A DNA stretch of 64,000 bases from an uncultured bacterium. GTDB taxonomy: Bacteria > Myxococcota_A > Polyangia > Polyangiales > Houyiibacteriaceae. This document shows, one piece after another, positions 16,886 to 27,107 of the stretch. The position numbers and the translations under genes were made by a program. Within the stretch, counting starts at the first letter, position 1; every line of letters begins with the position of its first letter. Under the pieces are notes generated by a model. That model worked only from the letters and a program-made list of their open reading frames with translations. It was not told the DNA's origin and did no database searches. Where the stretch lies: the NCBI GenBank assembly GCA_938024995.1, contig CALJDU010000014.1, positions 107,308 to 171,307 of the forward strand, written 5' to 3'.

Positions 16886-19800
16886 CTACTGCACGCCGCC
16901 GAGCCAACCGCGAACGGTCGTGAACGAGGTCGGGGAGGGAAGCGTACGAGTGATCTCGCTGATGGTCGCGCCTTCAACCGGAGGGGTACCTCCGCCCGAG
17001 ACGAGCGCCGTGAGCTGGAACTGTCCGCCACCGGTCTGACCGATGCGCTGGTAGTTGCGGCTGCCAACGTAGGGGTCGTCGACCGACGCGTCGGTGAAGT
17101 CCGTGCACGAGGGACGCTGCGTCACCGCGACACCCATCACGATCTGGTTGGAGAAGGGCCCGATCTTCCGGACGTAGTCGCCGGTGCCTTCCACCTCTTC
17201 GATGCCCGCTGCCGGGAGCGGGAGACCTCGGTAGGAGCCAGCGGACTGACGGTACGCGACGCCCCAGAGGTTGCTGTAGCCGAAGTCACACGCGCTAAGC
17301 TCGTCGGCGCCCGTGCGGAAGGTCGCGAAGTAGACCTTGCTGTCGAAGAGCTGCAGCGGGCCGGTGACCTGCTCGCCACGCGAAAGCGGGATGACCCAGT
17401 TGATCTCCGCGCTGACGTCGGTGACGGATCCAAAGGAGTCGTACTCAACGAGGTCCGTGATGGAGACGACGCGGTTCGACGAGAGCCCCTCGAGCGAGTC
17501 GACGTTGCCCGTGGCCTGAATCACGACGTTGTTGCCCTGGTTGTCGACCGAGACGATCGGCGCGAAGTGACCAGGCTGACCATCACGCGGTCCCGCGTTG
17601 TGGAACATGTCGTAGAAGGGAGTGACGTTCCAGTTGTCCATGTTCTGCGAGGACATATCGAGCCGCCAGATGACGCCGTCTTCATCCGTGACGTACGCAC
17701 GGGTGGAGAGCTGGCCGACGGCGCCGCGGTCGAGCGCGACGGAACCGGTGACCGGCGAGTTGAAGGTACGGTCGTCGAAGTGCGCGAGGACCTCGCCGGT
17801 CGCCACGTCGATGACGAAGAGTCCGCGACCCTGGGTCTCCCAGCATCGGAGCTCTTCGCGGCTGACGTCGGCGCCTTCCGCGGTTTCAGGCATCCCCGCT
17901 CCGGTCGGGCGACAGGTACCGCGGCAGAACGGAGACTCCACACCAGAGCCGCCAGGGAGAATCGCGATGGCGCGCTGCTCGACCGAGCCGCGGTTGTCGA
18001 TGATGACCTGACCGAGCGCTGGCTCACCGTAGGAGAGACCCATGTTCGGGTGCGAGAACTGCCAGAGCGTCTTGGGCGCGAAGGGGTCAGTCACGTCAAG
18101 CGCGAAGTAGCCCTTACCGCCCTGACGAAGACCCGACACGAGGACCGTGTGGTACTGCGAGGGATCCACCAGACCGTCGGCGGCCTTCCGGTAGAAGACG
18201 TCCTTGATGACCGGCGAGGAGTCGACCATCCACAGATGCGAGCGGCTCGCGCCCGCGAGGTTGGGCTGGACGAGGGAAGGGATGAAGCCGAAGAGCTCCG
18301 TACCCGCGGTGATGGTCTCGCCTGAGTGCGGACCCGCCGTGACGTTCGTGTCGCGCGTGGCGATGGCGTGGAGGATGCCGTCGTTCGAGCCAACGTAGAG
18401 GGTCTCGGGTCGGTTCTCGACCACCGGCAAACGGCGGAAGGCGTTGAACGACTCGTCGCGCGTGTCCTGCTGAGGCGCACCGACGACCTGCGGCGAGGAG
18501 TGGTAGATGTCGCCGAGCTTCGCGTCTTCGCGGCCCTCACCGTAGAGCCACGAGACCGTGTCGCGGAACTCACCCGCGTCGCGCGTGCCGAAGCGGTAAC
18601 GCGAGTACGGAACCGCGCTGAGGTCGATGTCGTTGACACCGCGCGCGGCCGGGAGAAGCGATGGATCACGTGGGCGAACCACGGCAGGACCACAGGAGTC
18701 TCCACCGCGACCAGGACCGACAACAAGTCCAGGCGGGCTCGAGACAGCCGGCGTTCCGGTCGCCTCGCCGACCCAGTGAGAACCAGCGGACGCCACAACG
18801 TTCGTGAAGAGCGTACGGTCGCCACGGCCCATCGCGTTCAAACGCTCGTGGAACTTGTCCTGCGCTTCAACGGGCTGCTCGACCGGCTCGAACGAGGCGT
18901 TGCACTCAAAGCGACGACGCTCGAGGACACCCGACCACGCGCCACCCTCGGCCTCGCCGAGGACGAAGCCCGTGCCGAACTGAAGCTGTGAGTTCGTGCT
19001 CGAACCGAACGCCGGGTTGGCGATGGCGGGCACGGTTCGCGTCGTGGTCCCCGGCGCGGCCGCGTCGAGGATGGCGCCGAGCGAGGCCACGAGGGCGTCT
19101 CGGTCATCCGCGAAGTAGGCGCGGTCCGTACCGCCGAGGTCTGCAATCGCGTTGAGCTCACCCACCGCTGCGGCGTCAGCAATGTTGAAGCCGACCACGT
19201 ACAGGCCGTCGATGTCGCCGTTGCAGCCCTCTCCACGACGGTAGTCACAGAGCGAGGCCGCCAGGTCACGCGGCGTCTGGTAAGGACAGCGGGAACCGCG
19301 CGCGTCACAGTTGACCGGCTCGCCGCGCATGTCCGCGTTCGGGAAGCCGTCCGTGACGAGAATGGCGATCTTCTCACGGCACTGGGAGTAACGGTCACCG
19401 GCGCCCCCGGCGGCGCGAATCGGAGCCACGTCGGGGTGGTTGTTCAGGTAGTACTGGAAGTCCGTCAGCATCCCCGCGATCGGCGTCGGACCGAAGGGTC
19501 GAACGTTCGCGAGCTGCGTCTGAATCGTCTGGTTGATGGTTCGGTAGATGGCGGACTCGTCGCCGCCGACCGAGACCAACCGGCCCATGGTCGCGCGCTC
19601 GTTTCGCGCGCCGTTGTCCATCATGAACTCGCTGAGGCAGCCAGGGAAGGTGAAGGAGAACGCCTCACCGTAGGAGTTGCCGCCGAGCGCGCCGTACGCC
19701 GCGCCCTCCGTGTACGAAGGACGCAAGAGGTCGTTCCGGTAGTCCGTCATGGACAAGAGGTTCGACCGACTGGTCAACGTCGGGACACCGTCGAAGGTCA

Positions 19801-20230
19801 TCAGGCCGAACTTCACCCGGTCGATGTAGGTGTCGAGGATGCCGTTGTCGGACTGCACTCCGGTGTTCTTGTGGTGGGGAATGAAGTAGTCCTGGTCGAA
19901 CTGCCCGGTGTATGTGGTCCGCTCATATCGATTGCATGAGAAGTCCGTGTACGAACCCGTCAGCGCCTCGAGAACCGTCGCCCAACGGTTTCGCGTGCTG
20001 CCTCGGGCGGAACACGTCGGGTAGCACTCTTCACATGTTGGCGAAGAGCACACGCACGACCCCACACGCTCCATCGAGCCTGAGGTGTCCATGAGAAGCA
20101 TGACCACGGGTGGGATGTTCCGAACGTCCGGTGACTCAGCTTGAGCAACACTTGGTGACGTCCCAGACCCAAGACCCACGACAAGCGCGGCTCCGAGGAA
20201 GAGTTGAACGATTTGATTTCGAGTGAACAC
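16886..20230 (-). CDS. pilY1: PilY1-like type IV pilus tip protein
   Basis: About 1,114 residues: signal peptide ending around SPSVAQAES, then a von Willebrand A-like region with MIDAS VVMLLMDTSGSM and a Cys-rich patch (CVCSSPTCEECYPTC), and a C-terminal PilY1 beta-propeller with repeats such as YFALDVTDPFAPKTLWQF and FVIDVATGEVLAHFDD. PilY1 proteins sit at the pilus tip and control extension, adhesion and surface sensing. A GGAGG lies only 1 nt before the ATG at 20236 but 7 nt before the GTG at 20230, so I prefer the GTG. It is last of five cotranscribed minor-pilin genes, 19 bp after pilX. Confidence 0.92.
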   Translation of the reverse strand: MFTRNQIVQLFLGAALVVGLGSGTSPSVAQAESPDVRNIPPVVMLLMDTSGSMERVGSCVCSSPTCEECYPTCSARGSTRNRWATVLEALTGSYTDFSCNRYERTTYTGQFDQDYFIPHHKNTGVQSDNGILDTYIDRVKFGLMTFDGVPTLTSRSNLLSMTDYRNDLLRPSYTEGAAYGALGGNSYGEAFSFTFPGCLSEFMMDNGARNERATMGRLVSVGGDESAIYRTINQTIQTQLANVRPFGPTPIAGMLTDFQYYLNNHPDVAPIRAAGGAGDRYSQCREKIAILVTDGFPNADMRGEPVNCDARGSRCPYQTPRDLAASLCDYRRGEGCNGDIDGLYVVGFNIADAAAVGELNAIADLGGTDRAYFADDRDALVASLGAILDAAAPGTTTRTVPAIANPAFGSSTNSQLQFGTGFVLGEAEGGAWSGVLERRRFECNASFEPVEQPVEAQDKFHERLNAMGRGDRTLFTNVVASAGSHWVGEATGTPAVSSPPGLVVGPGRGGDSCGPAVVRPRDPSLLPAARGVNDIDLSAVPYSRYRFGTRDAGEFRDTVSWLYGEGREDAKLGDIYHSSPQVVGAPQQDTRDESFNAFRRLPVVENRPETLYVGSNDGILHAIATRDTNVTAGPHSGETITAGTELFGFIPSLVQPNLAGASRSHLWMVDSSPVIKDVFYRKAADGLVDPSQYHTVLVSGLRQGGKGYFALDVTDPFAPKTLWQFSHPNMGLSYGEPALGQVIIDNRGSVEQRAIAILPGGSGVESPFCRGTCRPTGAGMPETAEGADVSREELRCWETQGRGLFVIDVATGEVLAHFDDRTFNSPVTGSVALDRGAVGQLSTRAYVTDEDGVIWRLDMSSQNMDNWNVTPFYDMFHNAGPRDGQPGHFAPIVSVDNQGNNVVIQATGNVDSLEGLSSNRVVSITDLVEYDSFGSVTDVSAEINWVIPLSRGEQVTGPLQLFDSKVYFATFRTGADELSACDFGYSNLWGVAYRQSAGSYRGLPLPAAGIEEVEGTGDYVRKIGPFSNQIVMGVAVTQRPSCTDFTDASVDDPYVGSRNYQRIGQTGGGQFQLTALVSGGGTPPVEGATISEITRTLPSPTSFTTVRGWLGGVQ

Positions 20231-20249
20231 GGTCATTCCTCCGGTCGAA

Positions 20250-20864
20250 CTAGAACGGACCCGACACGCCATAAAGACGTGCGTCGCTTGCTGTTTCATT
20301 GAACGGGCGAATCTCCCCTGCCACCGGGACCTCGCCTTCGATACGAATACGACCTCGAGCTGTGTAGGTCGCGTTCATGTACTGGAACCTTGGCCGGCTC
20401 AGGTCGTGACCTGTCACCACCGGCGTGTCGTTGAACGCTTCGTAGACGTCCACCATGATGAAGGCGTCGCCTGACGAACGTCCGTTCGCCTCACCATCGG
20501 TAATCGGCGTCAGCGAACCGTTCAGGTCGGCGCTGTACAACCGGTAGCCTTCTTCGCCCGTCACGAGACCTGGCTCAAACGGCTCAAGCTCGAGCGGTGC
20601 GCCCGAAGCGGTCGAGCGTCGCATCGCGGTCAGGACGCGGCGCGGACCCATCGAGTCCACGAAGCTGGTCGCGGCGACCAAGCCGGTCTCGGCGACGTAG
20701 TGCGTCTGCATCCGCGTTCGTGTGTGTCCCGCCGCGCGAACCTCGGTCGCGGTGGAGTGGATCGCGAAGACCGCGGTCGCGGTGCTCATCAACAAGATAA
20801 GCATGACGACGAGCATCGCGGCGCCCTCGTTCTCAAGACGGGTCTGCTTCATGTGTGTGCTCAT
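20250..20864 (-). CDS. pilX: PilX-like minor pilus assembly protein
   Basis: 204 residues. The N-terminal GAAMLVVMLILLMSTATAVF is the PilX-type hydrophobic helix, preceded by a short charged leader (KQTRLENE). It lacks the FTLxE pattern but has the usual Glu before the hydrophobic block, as in PilX N-terminal domains. The C-terminal part is beta-rich. It acts with PilV, PilW, FimT/FimU and PilY1 as part of the pilus priming complex. It overlaps pilW by 4 bp and precedes pilY1 by 19 bp. Confidence 0.82.
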   Translation of the reverse strand: MSTHMKQTRLENEGAAMLVVMLILLMSTATAVFAIHSTATEVRAAGHTRTRMQTHYVAETGLVAATSFVDSMGPRRVLTAMRRSTASGAPLELEPFEPGLVTGEEGYRLYSADLNGSLTPITDGEANGRSSGDAFIMVDVYEAFNDTPVVTGHDLSRPRFQYMNATYTARGRIRIEGEVPVAGEIRPFNETASDARLYGVSGPF

Positions 20865-22021
20865 GGCCGAACCACCCTTCCGACATTGCGAAGCGCGACA
20901 TCTCCACGCACCGAACGGACACGCGCCGCGCCGGGCAAGGTGGAGACCGTCTGGTACCGAAGAAGCGGCCCGCCGGCCGCGCGAAGCGTGAACGGGAAGC
21001 GAGGATCTTGCTCCGCGGTTCGCGCTGAGAGGTTGAAGTGGATCGCGCGCACGTGGTGCGGGTTGAGCTCGAGCTCGGTCGCGGCCTCTTCGCCTTGGTA
21101 GCGAGTGAGAATCGGAGGACCGTTGACGACCGTTTGGTCATCCATGGTGACGTCATAGGTCACGTTCGCGACCCACTCGAGGACAACGCGGATCGTGTCC
21201 TGCGGGTTGTTCACGAAACGCCGAACCAGGAGCGAGGGGATGTGTCCGCGCGCTTCATCAAGGTCTCGGCGATCCGGATCCGCGACGAAGCGAAGGCGGG
21301 CGACGTCGGTCGTCCATGGGTTCAAGACCGTGTACTCGATGATGTCGAGCGGCGTGATGTCGACGTTGTTCAGCGGCGTGCATCCAGCGCTCGCCTGCGG
21401 AATCGTCGGCGAGAAGGTGAACGACTGGTTCGACGAATCCGCGGAGCGAACGGTCACGAAGTACTGCTTGCCGAGGTCATCCAAGCGGAGCATCCGGCCG
21501 ACCGCGAAGACCTCTTCAAAGGCCTCCACCGAGAAGTCGTCTCCGACCGTGCCGAAGTCACGACGAAAGCTCGGGCGGTTCACCTGGAGGCGGAATCCGT
21601 TGCGCGTCGCGTTGGGCTGGGTGGAGAGGTACATGCTGTCGGTGGAGTAGTTTCCGGAGAGCTGGATTCGGTCGGCACGAACACCGTTCACATCAGCGTT
21701 CGGCAATGCGTCTGTGTTCGCGTTGTTGTCGATCTCGACGGCGCGAATCTCTTCATCAAAGTTCATGCACGTGAGCGCGACTTCGGAGTTCAGCGAGGCG
21801 CCCATGCCGGCACGTTCAATGTCATCACGGAGCTGCTCAGCCGCCATACGAACCGACATCTGCGTCTGCGAAATTCGCTGCTGCTCGTGGAAGAACCGCG
21901 AGGAGGCTGCGCCCACGTAGTAGATCGCGCTGATCGCGATGAGACCCGCGACGAGCGCCACCATGAGCTCGAGCAACGTGAACCCGCCGGTCTTCGTGTT
22001 GTGGTGTTGTTTCAGCATCAA
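20861..22021 (-). CDS. pilW: PilW-like type IV prepilin
   Basis: 386 residues with a class III prepilin signal: a short leader ending in Gly before FTLLELMVALVAGLIAIS, cleaved by PilD-type peptidase after GG. The body is beta-rich and fits PilW-family minor pilins (AAEQLRDDIERAGMG is typical). It probably helps form the initiation complex for pilus assembly. It starts 3 bp after the stop of the PilV-like gene and overlaps pilX by 4 bp, so it is clearly in an operon. Confidence 0.88.
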   Translation of the reverse strand: MMLKQHHNTKTGGFTLLELMVALVAGLIAISAIYYVGAASSRFFHEQQRISQTQMSVRMAAEQLRDDIERAGMGASLNSEVALTCMNFDEEIRAVEIDNNANTDALPNADVNGVRADRIQLSGNYSTDSMYLSTQPNATRNGFRLQVNRPSFRRDFGTVGDDFSVEAFEEVFAVGRMLRLDDLGKQYFVTVRSADSSNQSFTFSPTIPQASAGCTPLNNVDITPLDIIEYTVLNPWTTDVARLRFVADPDRRDLDEARGHIPSLLVRRFVNNPQDTIRVVLEWVANVTYDVTMDDQTVVNGPPILTRYQGEEAATELELNPHHVRAIHFNLSARTAEQDPRFPFTLRAAGGPLLRYQTVSTLPGAARVRSVRGDVALRNVGRVVRP

Positions 22022-22024
22022 CTA

Positions 22025-22765
22025 CTAGAAAAAGATGTCCGGACCGGGACCAGGAGGGAAGATGTCGTCATCACCAGGCAAGGTGTCGTCGCCAGGGAAG
22101 TCGTCGTCGATGGGATCTCCGATGTCGTCGTCACCCTCAAACTCCGTGTCCCCGCCAATGGCGCCACCGTTGGCGATTTGGTTCCAGCGAATGAGCGTCG
22201 AGGTCTGCACCGAGCGAAGCACCGAGGTCGGCGACATGAGGTCGCCATCGACGATGGCTTCTGCACCGGACGCGCAGTTCTCGAAGAGCGAGTTGTCCGA
22301 ACCCCGGCGGAACCAGAACGTCCGGACGTCCGCGCGGATGGTGTCGCCTGCGGCCGTCCAGCGAAGACGAACGTGCGTGCAGAAGTGCTGCGCGCCCATG
22401 CCGACCGCGTCGTCCATCACGTCCTCGCCGAAGAAGTTCGCGGCGAAGGAATCGATGCCGTCCTCGTCCACCGGCGCGTGCCACGCTCCGTCCACGAGCT
22501 GGAGGTACTTGGTGTTACCGAGCACGTCGGCCGTCGTCCCAGGTGAGTTCCAGGCGAGCGCGTCGATCTTCAAACGCTCGACCCAGCGACGAGTCACCAT
22601 GGTGGCCGTTCCGACCTCACGTGACTCCACGTTGCCGCGCGTCGACGCTTGCTGAAGGGACATGATCCCGACCGCGCCGACAGACATCACGGCGAGCGCC
22701 ATCATGACCTCAATCAAGGTGAAGCCAGCTCGGGTAGCGCGAGACTGCGTGGTCATCTTCATCAT
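22025..22765 (-). CDS. pilV: PilV-like type IV prepilin
   Basis: 246 residues. Prepilin motif AGFTLIEVMMALAVMSVGAVG, followed by the SLQQAS segment found in PilV proteins. The C-terminal ~50 residues are very acidic with Asp/Gly/Pro repeats (DDDIGDPIDDDFPGDD), an unusual tail that could bind calcium. The start ATG at 22765 has GAGGAG upstream with good spacing. The stop of the FimT-like gene overlaps it (ATGA). It functions as a minor pilin in pilus assembly initiation. Confidence 0.87.
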   Translation of the reverse strand: MMKMTTQSRATRAGFTLIEVMMALAVMSVGAVGIMSLQQASTRGNVESREVGTATMVTRRWVERLKIDALAWNSPGTTADVLGNTKYLQLVDGAWHAPVDEDGIDSFAANFFGEDVMDDAVGMGAQHFCTHVRLRWTAAGDTIRADVRTFWFRRGSDNSLFENCASGAEAIVDGDLMSPTSVLRSVQTSTLIRWNQIANGGAIGGDTEFEGDDDIGDPIDDDFPGDDTLPGDDDIFPPGPGPDIFF

Positions 22766-23361
22766 CGGAGACTCCTCGGGTCGCCACCGAGCGGGAGAAG
22801 CACCCACCTCATGACGCCGACCGTACCGCCATCATGCCGGTACACCTGAAAGCGAAAACCTCCGCGGATCGAAACGGAGTTTGTGTCGATGTAACGAGGC
22901 GCGGAACCTCGTCGGTAACGCATACGGCCGTTGGGCTCGAAGCACACGTCGAGCGGGTTGTGCCCAGGAGCACGCACCCGAATCTGGCCGCGGCCGGTGC
23001 CCTCGAAGTTCCCGCCACGCCACGAGTCGATGCACATCACGTTGCCTTCGCAGCCGCCCGTCGTGATCTCGTCCCACGCGTTGGCGTTGCAGCCATTGCT
23101 GCGTCCTCGATAGAGCTGAACGATCCCGCGACCACCATCACCGACCGCGGTGTATCGCATCAAGTGCGCGCGACCGAAGGCAGCCGACTCCGACCGACCA
23201 CGACGAAGCAGTCGAACCAGATCCAGGGCCGCTTTGCTGCTCGCCTGCTCAGCACGCGCCAGCCCGATGCCGGGAAGTGCAAGCGCGGACACCACCCCGA
23301 TGATGGTGACAACGACCATCAACTCGAGGAGGGTGAATGCTTCTTGGGAACGACGGACCAT
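22762..23361 (-). CDS. FimT/GspH-like pseudopilin
   Basis: 199 residues. Prepilin signal EAFTLLELMVVVTIIGVVSA, then a GspH/FimT-type domain of about 150 residues with paired cysteines (GCNANAWDEITTGGC, CIDSWRGG). It is first in the pilus operon fimT-pilV-pilW-pilX-pilY1. The ATG at 23361 gives a short leader MVRRSQEA; the frame opens earlier but that extension is non-conserved. The family includes FimU/FimT minor pilins, and FimT-type members bind DNA in some bacteria. That role is inference. Confidence 0.85.
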   Translation of the reverse strand: MVRRSQEAFTLLELMVVVTIIGVVSALALPGIGLARAEQASSKAALDLVRLLRRGRSESAAFGRAHLMRYTAVGDGGRGIVQLYRGRSNGCNANAWDEITTGGCEGNVMCIDSWRGGNFEGTGRGQIRVRAPGHNPLDVCFEPNGRMRYRRGSAPRYIDTNSVSIRGGFRFQVYRHDGGTVGVMRWVLLPLGGDPRSLR

Positions 23362-23531
23362 GCTTCGGTCGTGGTGATGCAATGGTCGTACCCTCCTCGC
23401 GCTTGTGGGTAATCCTCTGAAATCATGGTGTTTTATCGACATTCAGAATGGCTCCTACATCGCATCGGATGCGCTACTACGAAAATTTTTCCGAGATCAA
23501 AAACCCCCCGGAAAGACTCAGCTTCTGACTC

Positions 23532-23560
23532 TTGACAGCGCGAGGGCGAAAGTCTATCCA
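23532..23560 (+). promoter_or_regulatory. Promoter of tRNA-Leu
   Basis: A perfect -35 box TTGACA (23532-23537), a 17-bp spacer, and a weak -10 TATCCA (23555-23560). Transcription would start near 23567, just before the mature tRNA 5' end. Confidence 0.65.
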
Positions 23561-23572
23561 CGCGGACCCCAC

Positions 23573-23659
23573 GCGGAAGTGGCGGAATTGGTAGACGCGC
23601 ATGATTCAGGTTCATGTGGGGTAACACCCGTGGAGGTTCGAGTCCTCTCTTCCGCACCA
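23573..23659 (+). tRNA. tRNA-Leu(CAG)
   Basis: 87-nt tRNA with 7-bp acceptor stem GCGGAAG/CTTCCGC, discriminator A and encoded CCA. D arm is GGTAGACGC-type; anticodon stem CATGA/TCATG with loop TTCAGGT gives anticodon CAG, decoding CUG. The long variable arm (GTGGGGTAACACCCGTG) is the class II feature of tRNA-Leu. T arm has GGTTCGAGTCC. It is preceded by a TTGACA promoter. Confidence 0.97.
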
Positions 23660-23696
23660 CGCTCTACTGACGTCACTACGCTCTACTGACGTCACT
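23659..23696. repeat. 19-bp tandem duplication after tRNA-Leu
   Basis: ACGCTCTACTGACGTCACT occurs twice in perfect tandem (23659-23677 and 23678-23696), starting on the last base of the encoded CCA. No gene is involved. It belongs to a set of similar duplications at gene ends in this window. Confidence 0.92.
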
Positions 23697-23729
23697 CACG
23701 AGCCTCATCACGCGCCGACCTTTGATCAC

Positions 23730-24233
23730 TCAACGGTTGGAGCGGATGTAAGCGTCGATTCGGGCGAACCGGTCTTCGAGGAACTCGTTGTTCGGCTCGA
23801 CCTCCATCGCGCGTTTCATAAGGCGCCACGCCGCCATGAAGTCCTTCCGCTTCGTCTCGACGACGGCTTGCTTGAAGATGGTTAGCGCCTCCGTCGTGCG
23901 GATCGGGTGCACTTTCTTCTTCTTCGGCTCGCCATGCGTCGCGCGCATGATCGCGCGGTCCTGGTCCTCCGCGGAGAGCCGAATCTCGCCGGACGCCAAT
24001 CGCTTGTCGTACTCGGCACGGGTGTCGGCGCGTGACAGCACCTGAAACGCTTCACCTCCGCGACAATAGATCCGCGAAGCGCGCTCGATCTTCTCCGCCG
24101 GTTTACCGACGAAGCGATCGGGGTGGTAGCGACGCGCAAACTTCCGAAACGCGATCCGAATCGCGCCCGTGTCTGCGTCCTCTGGAACACCGAGCAAGGT
24201 GTAGTAGTCGAGCTTGTCGAGGCGGTCGGTCAT
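23730..24233 (-). CDS. J-domain (DnaJ-like) co-chaperone
   Basis: 167 residues. The N-terminal J domain (about 7-75) begins LDYYTLLGVPEDADTGAIRI and has the essential HPD motif in ARRYHPDRF. There is no Gly/Phe region or zinc finger, so it is a type III J protein. The C-terminal ~60 residues are helical (EALTIFKQAVVETKRKDFMA, EVEPNNEFLEDRFARI) and look like one TPR-like pair. It lies 15 bp downstream of an Hsp70-like gene on the same strand and is the likely dedicated partner. Confidence 0.9.
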   Translation of the reverse strand: MTDRLDKLDYYTLLGVPEDADTGAIRIAFRKFARRYHPDRFVGKPAEKIERASRIYCRGGEAFQVLSRADTRAEYDKRLASGEIRLSAEDQDRAIMRATHGEPKKKKVHPIRTTEALTIFKQAVVETKRKDFMAAWRLMKRAMEVEPNNEFLEDRFARIDAYIRSNR

Positions 24234-24248
24234 GCCACGTCGCGTTCG

Positions 24249-26978
24249 CTAGCGCTCCATCATCGCGCCTTGGCGCGCCCGCATCCGTTCGATGTCGGCG
24301 TCCGACGCCCCGCCCAGCAGGTTGATGCGGATGTTCTGTTGCTCGTTGGTCTCAAGGTCTCGCGCGCGGACATCAAGCGTGCCGCTCGCGTCGATGATGA
24401 ACGTGACCTCGATCTGAATGTCGCCGCGCTTCGCTGGTCGGAGACCGTTGAGCTCGACCACACCGAGCGGCTGGTTCTCCTTGAAGCCGCGTGACTCGCC
24501 TTGGCAAATCGCGACCCGCACCATCTGCTGTCCGTCTTGAGCTGTCGAGAACACGCGCGTCTGCTCTGACGGGATCGGCGTATTGCGCCGGATGAGGTGC
24601 TGGCAGTAGCCGCCCGCGGTTTCAATCCCGAGCGAGTGAGGCGAGACGTCCATCAAGAGCGGTGGCGCCTTGTCGGGCATCGCGAGGACGGATGGCGTGT
24701 TGGACTCCACGGCCGGCGGCACGGAGTCAAAGACGGACTCGATCGGAGGCACAACCGGGCTGCTGGCCTCGTCCACGGAAGCCGCGGCGCTGGCGATCAA
24801 GGCCGCCATCCCGCCGGAACCCAAGTCGGTCGACGCGGGCTCAGGGAGGGTCGGGGCGAACGCAAAGGCGGGTGGTTGCGGTGGCTGCGGTGGCGCCGGT
24901 GGCGTGGGGGGAGCGGCAGGCGGAAGCGCGGGTTCAAGAGGCGGGGGACCGGGCTCCGCGACCTTGACGACCGGCGCGGCGATGACGCGCGCAGGCAGGT
25001 CCGCCTCGGGCGGCTTCTCCACGATCGGCTTCTCAAGGATCGGTACCTCGACGGTCGGCAGATCATGAGCGGTCGTGTCGAGCGCGTCCTCGAAGAGCGG
25101 CGTCTTCGGGATCTCGACCGTCGCGGGCTCCGGCTCGGGCTCCGGCGGCTTCGGCACTTGGCCGAGCATCAATGTGCGCTTCGGCGTCTTCTTCTTCAGC
25201 GCGACGCGAGGAGCCGGGACGACGGGCGCTTCTGCGGACTTCTTCGCCAGCTTCTGCACATCCGCGATCGCGGTTGTCTCGTCACCAAAGTCATCGGGCT
25301 CGGTGAGATGGCCCAGCAGCGACGACGGTGGCCGAACAACCGGCGGCTTGGGCTCCGGCGGTTTGGCCTCCGGCAAGCCGACCTCTTTTGTCGGGCCATC
25401 GAAGCCCATCGACGCGATCAAAACCGGTGCGCTCGCGATGACCGTCGACTCCGCTTTCAACTCATCGTCGGTTCCGCCGAAGAGGCGCTGACTCACAACC
25501 GCGGTGCTCTCCTCCGGCTGGTAGTCGTCATCATCATGAACCGCGACTGGCGGCATGGGGGGACGGACCGGTGGCGCGGGAGGGGCGGGAGGCGCCGGGA
25601 CCGCGCGCGGCGGCGGCGCAGGAGGACGCGGGGCCGCAGCCACCGGCGGCGGACGCGGAACCGCGAGAGGCGCAGGAACCTTGGGGGCGGGAGCGGGGTC
25701 AGGCGCGAACGCGGGTTGGTTCGGTAGCTCCTTTTGACGCGCGCGTCGCTCATCACGAATTCGGCGCGCCTCGTCGCCCGGCAAACGCTTGAGCGCGACT
25801 CTCGCGAGCGAGGCCTTCCGTTCACGGCGGGGGCGACCGGAGATCGCGAAACCGTGGATGGCGGCTCCTTGCGCGACGACCAGGTCCGGATCGATCGAGA
25901 TATTCGGCTCGGCTTGGAAGTATTCGCCGACCATTTTACGGACCAACGGGATCCGCGTGGAACCGCCGACCAAGATGACCGTTTCGAGATCGCTCGGCTT
26001 CAGACCCGCTTCTTTCAGCGCGTCATTGCAGACGTCAAAACTGCGACCGAGGAGCGGCTGAATCTTCTGCTCAAGGTCGGCTCTCGTCATCGAGAACTCA
26101 AGGTCGAGCGCCTTGCCTCCGTTGCCGTAGTGCAGCTCCTCGACCGTGAGCTCGACGAGGTCTTTGCTCGAGAGCTCGCACTTGGCCCACTCGGCCGCGG
26201 CGCGGAGGCGCTCGATCGCTTGGGGGTCCTGCCGCGGATCCCAGCGGTGCTGCTCGAGGAAACGCTGCGCCATCAAATCGGACACGAGGTGGTCAAAGTC
26301 GTCTCCGCCGAGGAAGGAGTCACCTGCCGTCGCGACGACCTCCATCACATCGTTGTCGAGCTCAAGAAGCGTGAGATCAAAAGTGCCGCCGCCGAGATCG
26401 TAAATCGCGACGCGCTCTGATCCCTCTTTGCCAAACCCGTACGCGAGCGCGGCTGCCGTCGGCTCGTTGATAATCCGAGCGACGTCGAGACCGGCGACGC
26501 GTCCCGCCGCCTTGGTCGCGCTCCGCTGCAGCTCGTTGAAGTTCGCGGGCACCGTGATGACGGCCTTCGAGACCGTGTGACCGAGCCGCTCTTCCGCGAT
26601 GCGACGAACCTCGCGCAGAACGAACGCGCTGATCTCGGTGAGCGTGTAGGACTCACCACGAATATCGACGACGACACCACCGTTGGAGTTCTCAACGAGG
26701 CTGAACGCGAACCGCTCTTGGGCGCGCCGAACTTCCGAGCTCTTGAACGGGCGACCGATGAGTCGCTTGACGGAGTAGATCGTGTTCTTCGCGTCGATCA
26801 GGCGACGCTCACGCGCCTCTTCGCCCACCAAGATCTTTCCATCGGGGCGGAAGGAGACGACCGACGGAATCAGGTTGCCGCCGACCTCGTCCGCGAGCAC
26901 CACCACCGACGAGCCATCCGCGACCGCCACGACCGAGTTGGTCGTGCCGAGATCGATCCCAAGAATCACGTCACTCAT
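24249..26978 (-). CDS. Hsp70 (DnaK-like) with long proline-rich insertion
   Basis: 909 residues. The nucleotide-binding domain (1 to ~378) is canonical: [35 protein letters not shown] and [16 protein letters not shown]. Normally the substrate-binding domain follows after a short linker. Here residues ~380-768 are a Pro/Ala/Glu-rich low-complexity stretch. The beta substrate domain resumes at about 770 ([39 protein letters not shown]) and ends at ~900 with hardly any lid. It is cotranscribed with the adjacent J protein. Allostery must differ from normal DnaK, since the interdomain linker is replaced. It is probably a specialised rather than housekeeping Hsp70. Confidence 0.92.
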   Translation of the reverse strand: MSDVILGIDLGTTNSVVAVADGSSVVVLADEVGGNLIPSVVSFRPDGKILVGEEARERRLIDAKNTIYSVKRLIGRPFKSSEVRRAQERFAFSLVENSNGGVVVDIRGESYTLTEISAFVLREVRRIAEERLGHTVSKAVITVPANFNELQRSATKAAGRVAGLDVARIINEPTAAALAYGFGKEGSERVAIYDLGGGTFDLTLLELDNDVMEVVATAGDSFLGGDDFDHLVSDLMAQRFLEQHRWDPRQDPQAIERLRAAAEWAKCELSSKDLVELTVEELHYGNGGKALDLEFSMTRADLEQKIQPLLGRSFDVCNDALKEAGLKPSDLETVILVGGSTRIPLVRKMVGEYFQAEPNISIDPDLVVAQGAAIHGFAISGRPRRERKASLARVALKRLPGDEARRIRDERRARQKELPNQPAFAPDPAPAPKVPAPLAVPRPPPVAAAPRPPAPPPRAVPAPPAPPAPPVRPPMPPVAVHDDDDYQPEESTAVVSQRLFGGTDDELKAESTVIASAPVLIASMGFDGPTKEVGLPEAKPPEPKPPVVRPPSSLLGHLTEPDDFGDETTAIADVQKLAKKSAEAPVVPAPRVALKKKTPKRTLMLGQVPKPPEPEPEPATVEIPKTPLFEDALDTTAHDLPTVEVPILEKPIVEKPPEADLPARVIAAPVVKVAEPGPPPLEPALPPAAPPTPPAPPQPPQPPAFAFAPTLPEPASTDLGSGGMAALIASAAASVDEASSPVVPPIESVFDSVPPAVESNTPSVLAMPDKAPPLLMDVSPHSLGIETAGGYCQHLIRRNTPIPSEQTRVFSTAQDGQQMVRVAICQGESRGFKENQPLGVVELNGLRPAKRGDIQIEVTFIIDASGTLDVRARDLETNEQQNIRINLLGGASDADIERMRARQGAMMER

Positions 26979-27107
26979 GCGTGTTCAAGGGTATCTGGTC
27001 GAACGTTTTCTACGCAACGAACCGGCAAGAACGTGCGCCACACGGAAAGGCCCGTCAGAATCGCCGAGCGCGCTTTTTCTTTCCCCACGCTGCCTCCCGC
27101 GCCCCAA

